32,240 bases of DNA, from contig JAFSBM010000072.1 in NCBI GenBank assembly GCA_017437285.1, positions 1 to 32,240 on the forward strand, read 5' to 3'. Made by a program: the position numbers and the translations under genes. This stretch comes from Ruminococcus sp. Its GTDB lineage: Bacteria > Bacillota > Clostridia > Oscillospirales > Ruminococcaceae. The notes beneath the pieces are model-generated. The model worked only from the letters and a program-made list of their open reading frames with translations. It made no database searches and had not been told where the DNA came from. Of the stretch, positions 1-7,597 are shown in pieces (the stretch's first letter is position 1; the number at the start of each line of letters is the position of its first letter).

Positions 1-142
1 TAATTATAGCAAACGACAAAATCTTTTGGCGTTTGCTATTTGCCGATCCGCACGGAGCAAACTTTAGTTTGCGGATGTGCGAGGCACTTTAAATCATTAA
101 TTATAGTGAATGTCAAATTATATTTGACGTTCACTATAATTA
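1..142. repeat. Palindromic repeat cluster (R1), three adjacent hairpins
   Basis: Three inverted repeats lie head to tail. Positions 6-21 pair with 24-39 (one mismatch). Positions 41-86 form an imperfect hairpin whose core is GCAAAC/GTTTGC. Positions 98-118 pair with 122-142 (20 of 21, the exception being G-U compatible). The whole block starts with TAATTATAG and ends with CTATAATTA, as terminal inverted repeats would. The last hairpin includes the stop codon of the DUF1292 gene, so the element abuts or supplies that stop. A 32-base stretch (56-87) recurs in inverse orientation at 26356-26387 with two mismatches, so this is an interspersed repeat rather than a private terminator. It may begin before position 1. 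Confidence 0.75.
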
Positions 143-457
143 AACTTCTTCAAATTCCTCATCGTCAACGTATTCCATTGCTTCTTCCATTCTCTGGAGG
201 AAGAACTCGGAAACCTGCATAAATTCCTCATCATCGTCAATTGACGCAAGGATTTCTTCGCCGTCCTCAAAAATTGATTTGAGGATTACAAGGTCGCAGT
301 CGCTGTTGAGGAAATCCTCGTCCTCAATTGCAGGAACCATGGCAAAATACTGCTCACCGTTAAGCTCAGCGGCATCAATTAACTCAAAATTCTTTTTGTT
401 GCCCTCAGCGTCGATAAGCTCAAATAATTCGGGTGTGTACTCGTTCATTTCAGACAT
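140..457 (-). CDS. DUF1292 family small acidic protein
   Basis: This gene encodes a 105-residue, very acidic cytoplasmic protein without membrane segments. Its composition and length fit the DUF1292 (YrzB-like) family common in Firmicutes, recognisable from the N-terminal ELIDAEGNKKNFELID stretch and the central YFAMVP segment. The molecular role of the family is unknown. The start is supported by an AAGGAG ribosome binding site 7 bases upstream of the ATG and by a sigma-A-like promoter at 503-531. The stop codon lies inside the terminal hairpin of the R1 repeat. In many Firmicutes the family sits near ruvX and mtaB-type genes; here it is downstream of the anaerobic ribonucleotide reductase genes and probably transcribed separately. 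Confidence 0.85.
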   Translation of the reverse strand: MSEMNEYTPELFELIDAEGNKKNFELIDAAELNGEQYFAMVPAIEDEDFLNSDCDLVILKSIFEDGEEILASIDDDEEFMQVSEFFLQRMEEAMEYVDDEEFEEV

Positions 458-502
458 AATTTACTCCTTCTCGGCAATATTGATGTGCCATTTGATATTT
501 TT

Positions 503-531
503 ATTATACACTATTTTTACGGAAATTGCAA
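503..531 (-). promoter_or_regulatory. Sigma-A promoter for the DUF1292 gene
   Basis: On the minus strand TTGCAA (526-531) and TATAAT (503-508) are separated by exactly 17 bases. The promoter lies between the end of nrdG and the DUF1292 start codon, about 45 bases upstream of the ATG. Confidence 0.7.
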
Positions 532-548
532 GCGTTAATTTCTGGCGG

Positions 549-1049
549 TTACGGTTCGATTTCAACAGCTCTGCCCTGTGCAAGGCTTGCCGCACAGTCG
601 AGATACCGCTGGTTACTGCTGCCACGGAATTTTATTTCCCAATCCTTTTTGTCAATTTCAAACTTTCCGTCAATGAGATAATCCGACATTTCAAGAAGTC
701 TGCCCCAGCCGTTTTTATCCCTGTTTTCGTAAAGTTCCTCAAACGTAAAGCCTGTGTAGGTTATGATATTAAGTCCCAGTTTTTTGATTTCCACAGCTAA
801 ATCAGCAAGGGCATCAGCCTGCATAAACGGCTCACCGCCGCTGAATGTCACACCGTCAAGGAGGGGATTGCCCTTGATTTTTTCAAGAAGTTCAGCTGAA
901 TCCACATCATATCCGCCGTTGAAATCGTGAGTTTCGGGATTGTGGCAGCCCTTACAATGGTGAGGACAGCCCTGAGTGAAAATTGTAAATCTGATACCCA
1001 CACCGTCAACAATTGAGTCATTGACAGTACCTGCAATTCTGATTTTCAT
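549..1049 (-). CDS. nrdG: Anaerobic ribonucleoside-triphosphate reductase activating protein
   Basis: This radical SAM activase generates the glycyl radical on NrdD. The 166-residue protein has the family's usual length and carries the [4Fe-4S]-binding CxxxCxxC motif at C28, C32 and C35, followed by the SAM-binding TFSGGEP segment near residue 70. It lies 48 bases downstream of nrdD on the same strand, the standard class III reductase arrangement. The ATG is preceded by an AGGAG ribosome binding site. A stem-loop sits between nrdD and nrdG. Expression probably follows the nrdD promoter, which carries an NrdR box. Confidence 0.95.
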   Translation of the reverse strand: MKIRIAGTVNDSIVDGVGIRFTIFTQGCPHHCKGCHNPETHDFNGGYDVDSAELLEKIKGNPLLDGVTFSGGEPFMQADALADLAVEIKKLGLNIITYTGFTFEELYENRDKNGWGRLLEMSDYLIDGKFEIDKKDWEIKFRGSSNQRYLDCAASLAQGRAVEIEP

Positions 1050-1063
1050 ATATTAACTCCTAT

Positions 1064-1095
1064 AAATGCCCTGTGAAATACATCACAGGGCATTT
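1064..1095 (-). promoter_or_regulatory. Stem-loop between nrdD and nrdG
   Basis: A perfect 13-bp stem (1064-1076 with 1083-1095) encloses a 6-base loop immediately after the nrdD stop. On the minus strand it is followed by TATAGGAG rather than a U tract, so it is a poor terminator. It is more likely a processing or mRNA-stability element setting the NrdD:NrdG ratio. Confidence 0.5.
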
Positions 1096-1097
1096 TA

Positions 1098-3416
1098 TTA
1101 AACTGAATGTTTTATTCTGTCGTGTTCCTCTGCACGTTTACCGTTATTGAAACGGTCAAGAGTACCTACAAGATAGCCTGTGATACGTCTTATTCTGTCA
1201 AATGCAGCTGCACCGTTATGCTCAGTTCTGCCGCAGCATGGGCAAACATCGCCGATAATTCCTGTATATCCGCAGCATGGGTCACGGTCAACAGGGTGGT
1301 TGATTGCACCATAGCCGATACCTGATTCTTTCATACAGCGGACAATCTTCTCAAATGCTGCAAGATTTTCAAGGGGGTCGCCGTCAAGCTCGATATAGCT
1401 GATATGACCTGCATTTGTAAGCTCGTGATATGGAGCCTCAATCTTGATTTTCTCATATGCGCTGATTGGGAAATGCACGGGAACGTGGAAAGAATTGGTA
1501 TAGTAATCACGGTCGGTTACGCCCTCGATTATACCGTATTTCTTAGCGTCCATACGCACAAAACGTCCTGAAAGTCCCTCAGCAGGAGTTGCAAGAAGTG
1601 AGAAGTTAAGACCTGTTCTCTTTGCCTCCTCGTCAAGACGGTTACGCATAGCTGTAATAATTTCAAGTCCCAGTTCTCTTGCGTCCTCGGATTCACCGTG
1701 GTGGCTGCCGATAAGTGCTTTAAGAGTTTCAGCAAGTCCGATAAATCCAACGGAAAGTGTACCGTGTTTGAGGATTTCGCCTACTGTATCATCGGGAGAA
1801 AGCTTATCGGAGTCAATCCAGATACCCTGTCCCATAAGGAATGGGTAGTTTCTCACACGCTTCTGAGCCTGAATCTGATAACGATGAACAAGCTGTTCAA
1901 TTGCTAAATCCATCATATCTTCAAGCATATCGAAGAAAAGACCAACATTGTGATTAGCCTTGATAGCAAGACGGGGGAGGTTAATTGAAGTAAAGCTGAG
2001 GTTGCCTCTGCCTGTTACAATTTCCTTTTCCTTGTCGTAGTTATTGCCGATAACTCGTGTACGGCAACCCATATAAGCAATTTCTGTATCGGGATTGCCC
2101 TCTTTGTAATACTGGAGATTGAAAGGAGCGTCGATAAACGAGAAATTGGGGAAAAGACGCTTTGCAGAAACTCTGCATGCAAGCTTGAATAAGTCGTAGT
2201 TGGGGTCGGTAGGATTGTAGTTGATACCGTCCTTGATTTTGAAAATATGTATCGGGAAAATCGGTGTTTCGCCGTTTCCAAGTCCTGCCTCCTGTGCAAG
2301 GAGAACATTCTTTATAACCATTCTTCCCTCTGGGGAAGTATCAGTTCCGTAGTTGATTGAGCTGAAAGGAGTCTGAGCACCTGCACGGCTGTTCATGGTG
2401 TTGAGGTTGTGAATAAGAGCCTCCATAGCCTGATAAGTTGCTCTGTCTGTTTCCTTTTCGGCATTTCTCTTTGAAAATTCCTGAATTTTCTCTGAAATAT
2501 CCTTGTCCGTATACTTTACGAGAAGTTCCATTTCCTTTTCACGATAGCCGTTGTCATCTGCAAGATTAGGAATGAGATTATATTTTTCAAGCATTTCAGC
2601 CTTGATTTCCTTGGAAACCTCAATTCCGTTTTCGATTCCGCCGATAAGCTCCAACGCTCTGCCCACATTCTGAATATACTTTGCGGCATAAGTCTTTTTT
2701 ACACCCTCTGCCATTGCGTAATCAAATGTAGGAACGCTCTGTCCGCCGTGCTGGTCATTCTGGTTTGACTGAATTGCAATACAAGCAAGGGCGGAGTAGC
2801 TTGAAATATCGTTAGGTCGTCTTAAAAATCCGTGACCTGTTGAAAATCCGTTATTGAAAAGCTTTATGAGGTCAATTTGTGTACAGGTAGTTGTAAGAGT
2901 ATAAAAATCAAGGTCGTGAATGTGAATATCACCGTTGCGGTGTGCCTTGGAATGTTTAGGGTCGAGAACGTACATTCCATAGTATTCCTTAGCGGATACA
3001 GAGCCGTATTTCAGCATTGTACCCATAGCTGTATCGCCGTCAATATTGGCATTTTCACGCTTAATATCGCTGTCCTTTGCATCGCTGAATGTCAGCTCAT
3101 TGAGAACGCACATCAGATTTGTTTTCATCTCTCTTGAACGTGTTCTCTCGTAGCGATAAAGAATATAAGCCTTGGCGGTTTTAGCGTGGCCTTTTTCAAT
3201 GAGAACCTTTTCTACAAGGTCCTGTATTTCCTCAACGGTAGGGATTTTACTGCCGTTGGTTTCTTCGTAAAGACTGCATACCTCTGCTGCAACTTCCATA
3301 GCGGTTGACATATCTGTACCGCCGCAGGACTGAGCTGCCTTGAAAATAGCGTTAGCTATTTTTTCCACATTAAAGGGAACTTTACGTCTGTCCCTCTTAA
3401 TAATATGAATAATCAT
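1098..3416 (-). CDS. nrdD: Anaerobic (class III) ribonucleoside-triphosphate reductase
   Basis: This enzyme reduces ribonucleoside triphosphates to dNTPs without oxygen, using a glycyl radical installed by NrdG. The 772-residue protein shows an N-terminal ATP-cone (about residues 1-90, beginning IIHIIKRDRRKVPFNVEK), a long barrel domain, a C-terminal zinc site with two Cys pairs (C714/C715 region and C725/C727/C728), and the glycyl-radical segment RRITGYLVG with the radical glycine at about G747. It is followed by nrdG. GGAGGT precedes the ATG. Upstream are a sigma-A promoter (3491-3519) and an NrdR box (3432-3447), so dNTP-dependent repression by NrdR is expected. Confidence 0.96.
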   Translation of the reverse strand: MIIHIIKRDRRKVPFNVEKIANAIFKAAQSCGGTDMSTAMEVAAEVCSLYEETNGSKIPTVEEIQDLVEKVLIEKGHAKTAKAYILYRYERTRSREMKTNLMCVLNELTFSDAKDSDIKRENANIDGDTAMGTMLKYGSVSAKEYYGMYVLDPKHSKAHRNGDIHIHDLDFYTLTTTCTQIDLIKLFNNGFSTGHGFLRRPNDISSYSALACIAIQSNQNDQHGGQSVPTFDYAMAEGVKKTYAAKYIQNVGRALELIGGIENGIEVSKEIKAEMLEKYNLIPNLADDNGYREKEMELLVKYTDKDISEKIQEFSKRNAEKETDRATYQAMEALIHNLNTMNSRAGAQTPFSSINYGTDTSPEGRMVIKNVLLAQEAGLGNGETPIFPIHIFKIKDGINYNPTDPNYDLFKLACRVSAKRLFPNFSFIDAPFNLQYYKEGNPDTEIAYMGCRTRVIGNNYDKEKEIVTGRGNLSFTSINLPRLAIKANHNVGLFFDMLEDMMDLAIEQLVHRYQIQAQKRVRNYPFLMGQGIWIDSDKLSPDDTVGEILKHGTLSVGFIGLAETLKALIGSHHGESEDARELGLEIITAMRNRLDEEAKRTGLNFSLLATPAEGLSGRFVRMDAKKYGIIEGVTDRDYYTNSFHVPVHFPISAYEKIKIEAPYHELTNAGHISYIELDGDPLENLAAFEKIVRCMKESGIGYGAINHPVDRDPCCGYTGIIGDVCPCCGRTEHNGAAAFDRIRRITGYLVGTLDRFNNGKRAEEHDRIKHSV

Positions 3417-3431
3417 TTCAACTTACCTCCA

Positions 3432-3447
3432 ACACAATATATTGTAT
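3432..3447 (-). promoter_or_regulatory. NrdR box upstream of nrdD
   Basis: The 16-mer ACACAATATATTGTAT is palindromic and fits the known NrdR consensus (acaCwAtATaTwGtgt). It lies in the nrdD leader downstream of the predicted -10. NrdR usually binds two boxes about 31 bases apart; I could not find a convincing second box here. Confidence 0.75.
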
Positions 3448-3490
3448 CTCCCTTGTTAATATCTACTTCTTTTTATTGTCGTTATATATT

Positions 3491-3519
3491 AGTATAATGC
3501 AAAATTTTCTTTTTGTCAA
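3491..3519 (-). promoter_or_regulatory. Sigma-A promoter for nrdDG
   Basis: On the minus strand TTGACA (3514-3519), a 17-base spacer and TATACT (3491-3496). Its predicted start site is about 40 bases upstream of the NrdR box. Confidence 0.75.
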
Positions 3520-3699
3520 TTGTACAATTACACAATAGAGAATGTTTAATCCTTTTGAGTTTTTATACAATCTGCACTATACTTTTACCGCAATCCGACA
3601 TTTTTGCCGATATTACGACATTTGCAATATTTGTGTTATTCTTGTGACAGCAATACAAGATATAGTATTTCTCACAAGATATAGTAATAGCTGTAATAA

Positions 3700-4554
3700 T
3701 TACTGTACAACGTGAGTGAGTATGTAATCCACTACTTTATTGCAGCCTTCCTCTGAAAGGGAAAGGGTTTCATATGACCAGTATTTTTCGTCCAGCTTGC
3801 CTGATTCGGATTTGAGTGCAGTATTTGTATCAATGCAGTAAATACCTGCGTCATTGCACATAGTAATCAGTTTGCTGTTAAAGTCGTTTATCTTTTCATT
3901 TGAAAGTTCATCTGTATCATAAATAACAGGGGGGAACTCCATAACGTAAATTTTCATATCGGGAACAGCTGATTTGAAGCTGTTAATAAGCTTGGAATAC
4001 TCTGAAATTACTGCGTCAACCTCAGTTGTTTCGATTTCCGCACCAAACATAAGGTAAAGTGCGGAGGGCTTTTTCTGCTTGATAATCTCATAAGGTGAAA
4101 GATTACCGAATGAGCTGTCCTGTTTGAGATTTGTTACAGCTGCAAGATTATAGTCAGTTCCGCCGAAAACGGTTTCTTTGGCAAATCCGAATCCGCTGAT
4201 TCCTGCAAGAGTGCTGTCTGTAATAAGACTGCAGCCTGAAAAATAACTGTCCTCGGATTTTGCAGACTGTGGAACAGGGTTTGAGGATTTGGAATTTTCC
4301 TCATCGGGCTTTGCGGTATCTGCGGAATTTACGTCGGAGGAACCATCACTTTCATCGCTGTCGGAAGATGTAAGAGATGTTCCGAATTCTTCTTCAAGAA
4401 AAGCGTCATTAGTATTGACATTTATCATATATATCAGAAAACAAAAGAAAAAAGATAAAAAGAAAATGCCGAAAACAGTACCAAATTTAAATTTAAGCTT
4501 TGGACCGCCCTTTTTTCTTACCTTTTTTCGCTGAACAGTTCTGTTCTTTTCCAT
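3700..4554 (-). CDS. Membrane-anchored SGNH-hydrolase-like protein with missing catalytic residues
   Basis: The 284-residue protein has a basic N terminus, one membrane segment (about residues 24-45), an acidic Ser/Asp-rich linker (about 60-105) and an extracellular C-terminal domain. The domain resembles clostridial SGNH/GDSL hydrolases: block I appears as ITDSTLAG (D113, S114) and the C-terminal HLSEEG-type block as SLSEEG (265-270). The Gly of GDS is Thr, block III reads LMFGAE instead of GxND, and the catalytic His position is Ser265. By sequence it is therefore probably not a standard esterase and may instead bind a carbohydrate or peptidoglycan ligand. The ATG follows AAAGGAG and has its own promoter (4609-4637). 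The upstream nrdD leader region (3417-3699) carries a 13-bp direct repeat, ACAAGATATAGTA, at 3655 and 3674. Family assignment is moderate. Confidence 0.65.
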   Translation of the reverse strand: MEKNRTVQRKKVRKKGGPKLKFKFGTVFGIFFLSFFFCFLIYMINVNTNDAFLEEEFGTSLTSSDSDESDGSSDVNSADTAKPDEENSKSSNPVPQSAKSEDSYFSGCSLITDSTLAGISGFGFAKETVFGGTDYNLAAVTNLKQDSSFGNLSPYEIIKQKKPSALYLMFGAEIETTEVDAVISEYSKLINSFKSAVPDMKIYVMEFPPVIYDTDELSNEKINDFNSKLITMCNDAGIYCIDTNTALKSESGKLDEKYWSYETLSLSEEGCNKVVDYILTHVVQ

Positions 4555-4608
4555 AAACCTACTCCTTTGATTAACCTATACCAATCTCATTTCAAACTAT
4601 CATATACT

Positions 4609-4637
4609 ATTATAACCTTTTTGAAAATATTTTTCAA
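4609..4637 (-). promoter_or_regulatory. Sigma-A promoter for the SGNH-like gene
   Basis: On the minus strand TTGAAA (4632-4637), a 17-base spacer and TATAAT (4609-4614), about 55 bases upstream of the ATG. Confidence 0.7.
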
Positions 4638-4694
4638 GTCTTTTTTAATAAATTATATATATTACCTGTTACATACAAAGAAATAACAAAGATG

Positions 4695-5501
4695 TCATGT
4701 ATTCTTAATGTCAGTTATTGTAATTTCTTTTGAATAATTGAGCAGAAAACGCTTTTTATATTTCATTCTTGAATATTTTGAAATGTTGTTCATATAAATC
4801 ACGTCATATGCACCGCCAACTGCACCTACAATCGGCACACCCTGCAAGAATTTCATATAAAGCAGCTCTGTTGACAGAACTCGGCTTGTGTTGAGAATTT
4901 GCTCTGAACGATTGTATCCTGCGGGCAGCTGAGGATTTTGAATGTAGCTGTCGATTTTCTTGTTGATTTCTTCGAGGTGACTGCCATAGGACACAGAACC
5001 CTCAATAAGCAGCAGAATGAAGTATTTTTCCTCCTCAGTTTCGTAGCTGAAACCGTATCTGATTGCAATTTCGTAAATACAGCGTAAAATCATTCCCGAA
5101 AATACAGGAATATCAGGCAGACCCATGCCGAGAAGTCCCATACCGATTCCCGAAACTCCCGATACAGCGAGGTTTACACCGCCTGCCATATCTGCCTTTT
5201 TTGACAGCTTCTTCAGAGATTTGCCTGTTCCTCGTATTCTTGCGGCATATAAATCAACCTGAAAATCCTTTTCGAGTTCATCTTTTTTATAGGTTAATTC
5301 GATGATTGATGTGCCTTTGTCGAAAATCAAGGAAAATGCCTTTGAAAAAGCGAGGTTTATATTTTCGTGCAGCTTTGCAGGGATTTTATCGGCAAGAAAA
5401 CGATTTACAACGGATTCCTTGTGATTTTTTCTGCTTGCGATAAACCTTTTTTCCTTTGCAATGAGCTTTTTCAGCTCTCTCTCGTGATGTGTATTATTCA
5501 T
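4695..5501 (-). CDS. EcsC family protein
   Basis: A 268-residue protein matching the EcsC family (PF12787 type): a charged N-terminal helix region, a Gly-rich amphipathic/hydrophobic centre (about residues 107-145, including GMGLLGMGLPDIPVFSG) and a C-terminal hydrophobic patch GVPIVGAVGGAYDVIYMNNI. EcsC is associated with the EcsAB ABC transporter in Bacillus, but its biochemical role is unsettled, and no ecsAB genes are nearby. It is monocistronic by layout, with a clear promoter at 5591-5619 and an unusually long leader containing a duplicated 14-mer. Confidence 0.8.
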   Translation of the reverse strand: MNNTHHERELKKLIAKEKRFIASRKNHKESVVNRFLADKIPAKLHENINLAFSKAFSLIFDKGTSIIELTYKKDELEKDFQVDLYAARIRGTGKSLKKLSKKADMAGGVNLAVSGVSGIGMGLLGMGLPDIPVFSGMILRCIYEIAIRYGFSYETEEEKYFILLLIEGSVSYGSHLEEINKKIDSYIQNPQLPAGYNRSEQILNTSRVLSTELLYMKFLQGVPIVGAVGGAYDVIYMNNISKYSRMKYKKRFLLNYSKEITITDIKNT

Positions 5502-5518
5502 AATTTTCCCCCATATCC

Positions 5519-5582
5519 TGAGGCATTACTGCCCTGTTATTGATGTGCAATTACCATTTTGCCAAAATTGAGGCGTAACTGC
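5519..5582 (-). repeat. Duplicated 14-mer in the EcsC gene leader
   Basis: On the plus strand TGAGGCATTACTGC (5519-5532) and TGAGGCGTAACTGC (5569-5582) differ at two positions and are exactly 50 bases apart. Both lie between the predicted -10 and the start codon of the EcsC gene. They could be tandem protein-binding sites or a simple duplication. Confidence 0.5.
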
Positions 5583-5590
5583 ACATATAT

Positions 5591-5619
5591 ATTATATCAG
5601 AATTTCTCTGAAAATGCAA
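5591..5619 (-). promoter_or_regulatory. Sigma-A promoter for the EcsC gene
   Basis: On the minus strand TTGCAT (5614-5619), a 17-base spacer and TATAAT (5591-5596). The leader of about 80 bases contains the duplicated 14-mer. Confidence 0.7.
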
Positions 5620-5629
5620 TAGCCGTATG

Positions 5630-5663
5630 CCCATAAAAAACGGGATGCGTCAAACATCCCGTT
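5630..5663 (-). terminator. Intrinsic terminator of the EAL phosphodiesterase gene
   Basis: The 9-bp stem AACGGGATG / CATCCCGTT has a 7-base loop and is followed on the minus strand by six T. It lies 38 bases after the stop codon of the upstream gene. Confidence 0.85.
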
Positions 5664-5701
5664 AATATTTTTACTTAAAAGTGTAATTGCGAAAAATGAC
5701 C

Positions 5702-7390
5702 TTATTCACTCAGTTTTTTGAGAATTTCTTCAGCTGTAATCGGCTTAGAATAGAAATATCCCTGCAAACTGCCAATCTTATTGTATTCTCTTACACAGAG
5801 GCGGATTTCATCATTTTCAATTCCTTCTGCACATACATCAGCTGAAAATGCACCTGCCAAATCGGAGATAAACTGAACTGAACTCTTATCGGTATTGTCA
5901 GTCTTGATATTCTTAACGTATTCTCTGTCGATTTTTACAACATCAACAGGAACGGCACGGAGAAAATCAAGAGAAGCGAAACCTGTTCCGAAGTCGTCAA
6001 CTGCAATCTTGATGCCGTTCTGACGGAAATTAGCGAACATATTTCTGAGAAGTCCCATATCAAGAGTTCTGCATCTTTCGGTAATTTCAAGACAGAGATT
6101 ACTGCTTGGGAAGCCTGTCTGCTCAATGATTTCAAAGAGGTCATTGACAAAACCGTTCTTTTCAAGCTGTGTATATGAAAGATTTACGCTGACAGTCATA
6201 TTCGGATTTTTTTCAAGGAACTTCTTTCCGTCTGCCATAGCCTGACGGAGAATCCACTTGCCAAGCTCAGGGAAAAGAGCGTCCTGTTCAAGTACGGGAA
6301 TGAAATCGGCAGGGGAGATAGTACCCAATTCCTCGTTCTTCCAGCGGATAAGAGCCTCAACACCGTTGATTTTCTCATTTTTTGAGTTAACAATAGGCTG
6401 ATAGCATAAGTAGAAACCTTTGCAGCCTTCGGCAATGCTGTTGCGGATGACATTAATGCGACGGATGAAGTCACGATTGTCAGCATTAACAATATTGTCG
6501 AAAACAACAAAGCTTCCGCACTTCTTATGCTTAGACTGATAATAAGCGTATCTGAGGCATGAATAATATGCCTGTGAACTGATGTCGAATTTCTCTGAAA
6601 GGATTGCACCGCCGTTGAGGGAAAGAACAACTCTCTGACCATCAACGAAAAACTCAGTTCTGAGGTATGTATTCAGCTCTATGTAGATTTTTTCAGCTTC
6701 TTCAATGGTGAGATTTTCGGATATAATAGCAAATCTTGTGCCGTCCATTTTATAGATAATGCTATCCTGAGGATACATTTCAATAATTTTTCTTGAAAGT
6801 ATCTGTAAAGCACGATTTCCGAAAGTATACCCGTATAAGTCGTTGATATTGGAAAATGCTGAAAGTCCGACCATAATGATAAGCTGCGGATGACCTGAGA
6901 AGCTTACGCCTTTTACGTCTTCGAGGAATCCGTATAAATTTCGCAATCCTGTAACCTGGTCAATACAGTTGAGGTCGTTGTGATTACGAATTACACCGCA
7001 GAAGTATTCGGGCTGGTTGTTTTCATCCCAGATTATGGAGCCTTTGCAGGTGCAAATGGAATACGCACCGCTTGCGTCCTTGACCTTATACTGAATGTTG
7101 TGTTCTGCAATTACTCCTGCAAAAACGTCCTTGATACTCTGCACATAGGCTTCCACGTAGTCGGGGTGAATACGCTCCAGCCAGATTTTATCGGTATCCA
7201 CGATATATCTGTCGGGGAGTCCGTAGTAATTAACGGCAGTATCAGACCAACGGGAGATATTGTTTTTTACATCCACCACATAGACATAAGTGCCCTCAGA
7301 CGAGATGCTTAAAGCGTTGAATAGATTATCTAATTTTTTTGTGTTGTTTTTCTGCACAAGAATCACCACCATTTGTTGAGTCTGCGACAA
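5702..7390 (-). CDS. PAS-GGDEF(degenerate)-EAL cyclic-di-GMP phosphodiesterase
   Basis: This 562-residue soluble signalling protein has a PAS-like sensor (about residues 25-135), a GGDEF-fold domain (about 140-300) and an EAL domain (about 315-560). The EAL motifs are all present: GVEALIRW, the Asn in VNLSY, LEITE, DDFGTGFASL, VVKIDRE, AEGIE and LQGY, so c-di-GMP hydrolysis is expected. The diguanylate cyclase signature is replaced by MDGTRF, so that half is likely an inactive or GTP-binding regulatory domain. The first in-frame start is a TTG with a weak AAAGAG behind it; an ATG at 7372 is an alternative. A strong promoter lies at 7476-7504 and a terminator follows the gene, so it appears monocistronic. 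Confidence 0.9.
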   Translation of the reverse strand: MSQTQQMVVILVQKNNTKKLDNLFNALSISSEGTYVYVVDVKNNISRWSDTAVNYYGLPDRYIVDTDKIWLERIHPDYVEAYVQSIKDVFAGVIAEHNIQYKVKDASGAYSICTCKGSIIWDENNQPEYFCGVIRNHNDLNCIDQVTGLRNLYGFLEDVKGVSFSGHPQLIIMVGLSAFSNINDLYGYTFGNRALQILSRKIIEMYPQDSIIYKMDGTRFAIISENLTIEEAEKIYIELNTYLRTEFFVDGQRVVLSLNGGAILSEKFDISSQAYYSCLRYAYYQSKHKKCGSFVVFDNIVNADNRDFIRRINVIRNSIAEGCKGFYLCYQPIVNSKNEKINGVEALIRWKNEELGTISPADFIPVLEQDALFPELGKWILRQAMADGKKFLEKNPNMTVSVNLSYTQLEKNGFVNDLFEIIEQTGFPSSNLCLEITERCRTLDMGLLRNMFANFRQNGIKIAVDDFGTGFASLDFLRAVPVDVVKIDREYVKNIKTDNTDKSSVQFISDLAGAFSADVCAEGIENDEIRLCVREYNKIGSLQGYFYSKPITAEEILKKLSE

Positions 7391-7475
7391 ATTACTCTTT
7401 GTGTCTATAATTCGTCTTGATTGGTAAATGTTTTGATTTGTTTATATTATGTACAAATATACTATTGCTAATAAT

Positions 7476-7504
7476 ATTATAACACATTTTTTGTGCATTT
7501 TCAA
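7476..7504 (-). promoter_or_regulatory. Sigma-A promoter for the EAL phosphodiesterase gene
   Basis: On the minus strand TTGAAA (7499-7504), a 17-base spacer and TATAAT (7476-7481). Confidence 0.7.
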
Positions 7505-7543
7505 TATACTTTTATACCAAAAATTACATTGGTCTTTTGTGTA

Positions 7544-7556
7544 TTTTGAGATGCCC
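7544..7556. repeat. Possible degenerate MITE end
   Basis: TTTTGAGATGCCC differs by a short deletion from the terminal sequence TTTAGAGATGCCC of the MITE family described at 15396-15554. It is followed by TTGA, the same 4-base flank as at 32098-32101. It lies between mreB and the EAL gene. A chance match is possible. Confidence 0.3.
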
Positions 7557-7597
7557 TTGAGTGCAACTTGTGTCAGAGGTGAAAAAAGTGCGGAAAA

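Noticed and set aside
279-800. A 173-codon plus-strand open frame
   Set aside because: It is antisense to both the DUF1292 gene and nrdG, crosses their promoter region, and has no ribosome binding site.
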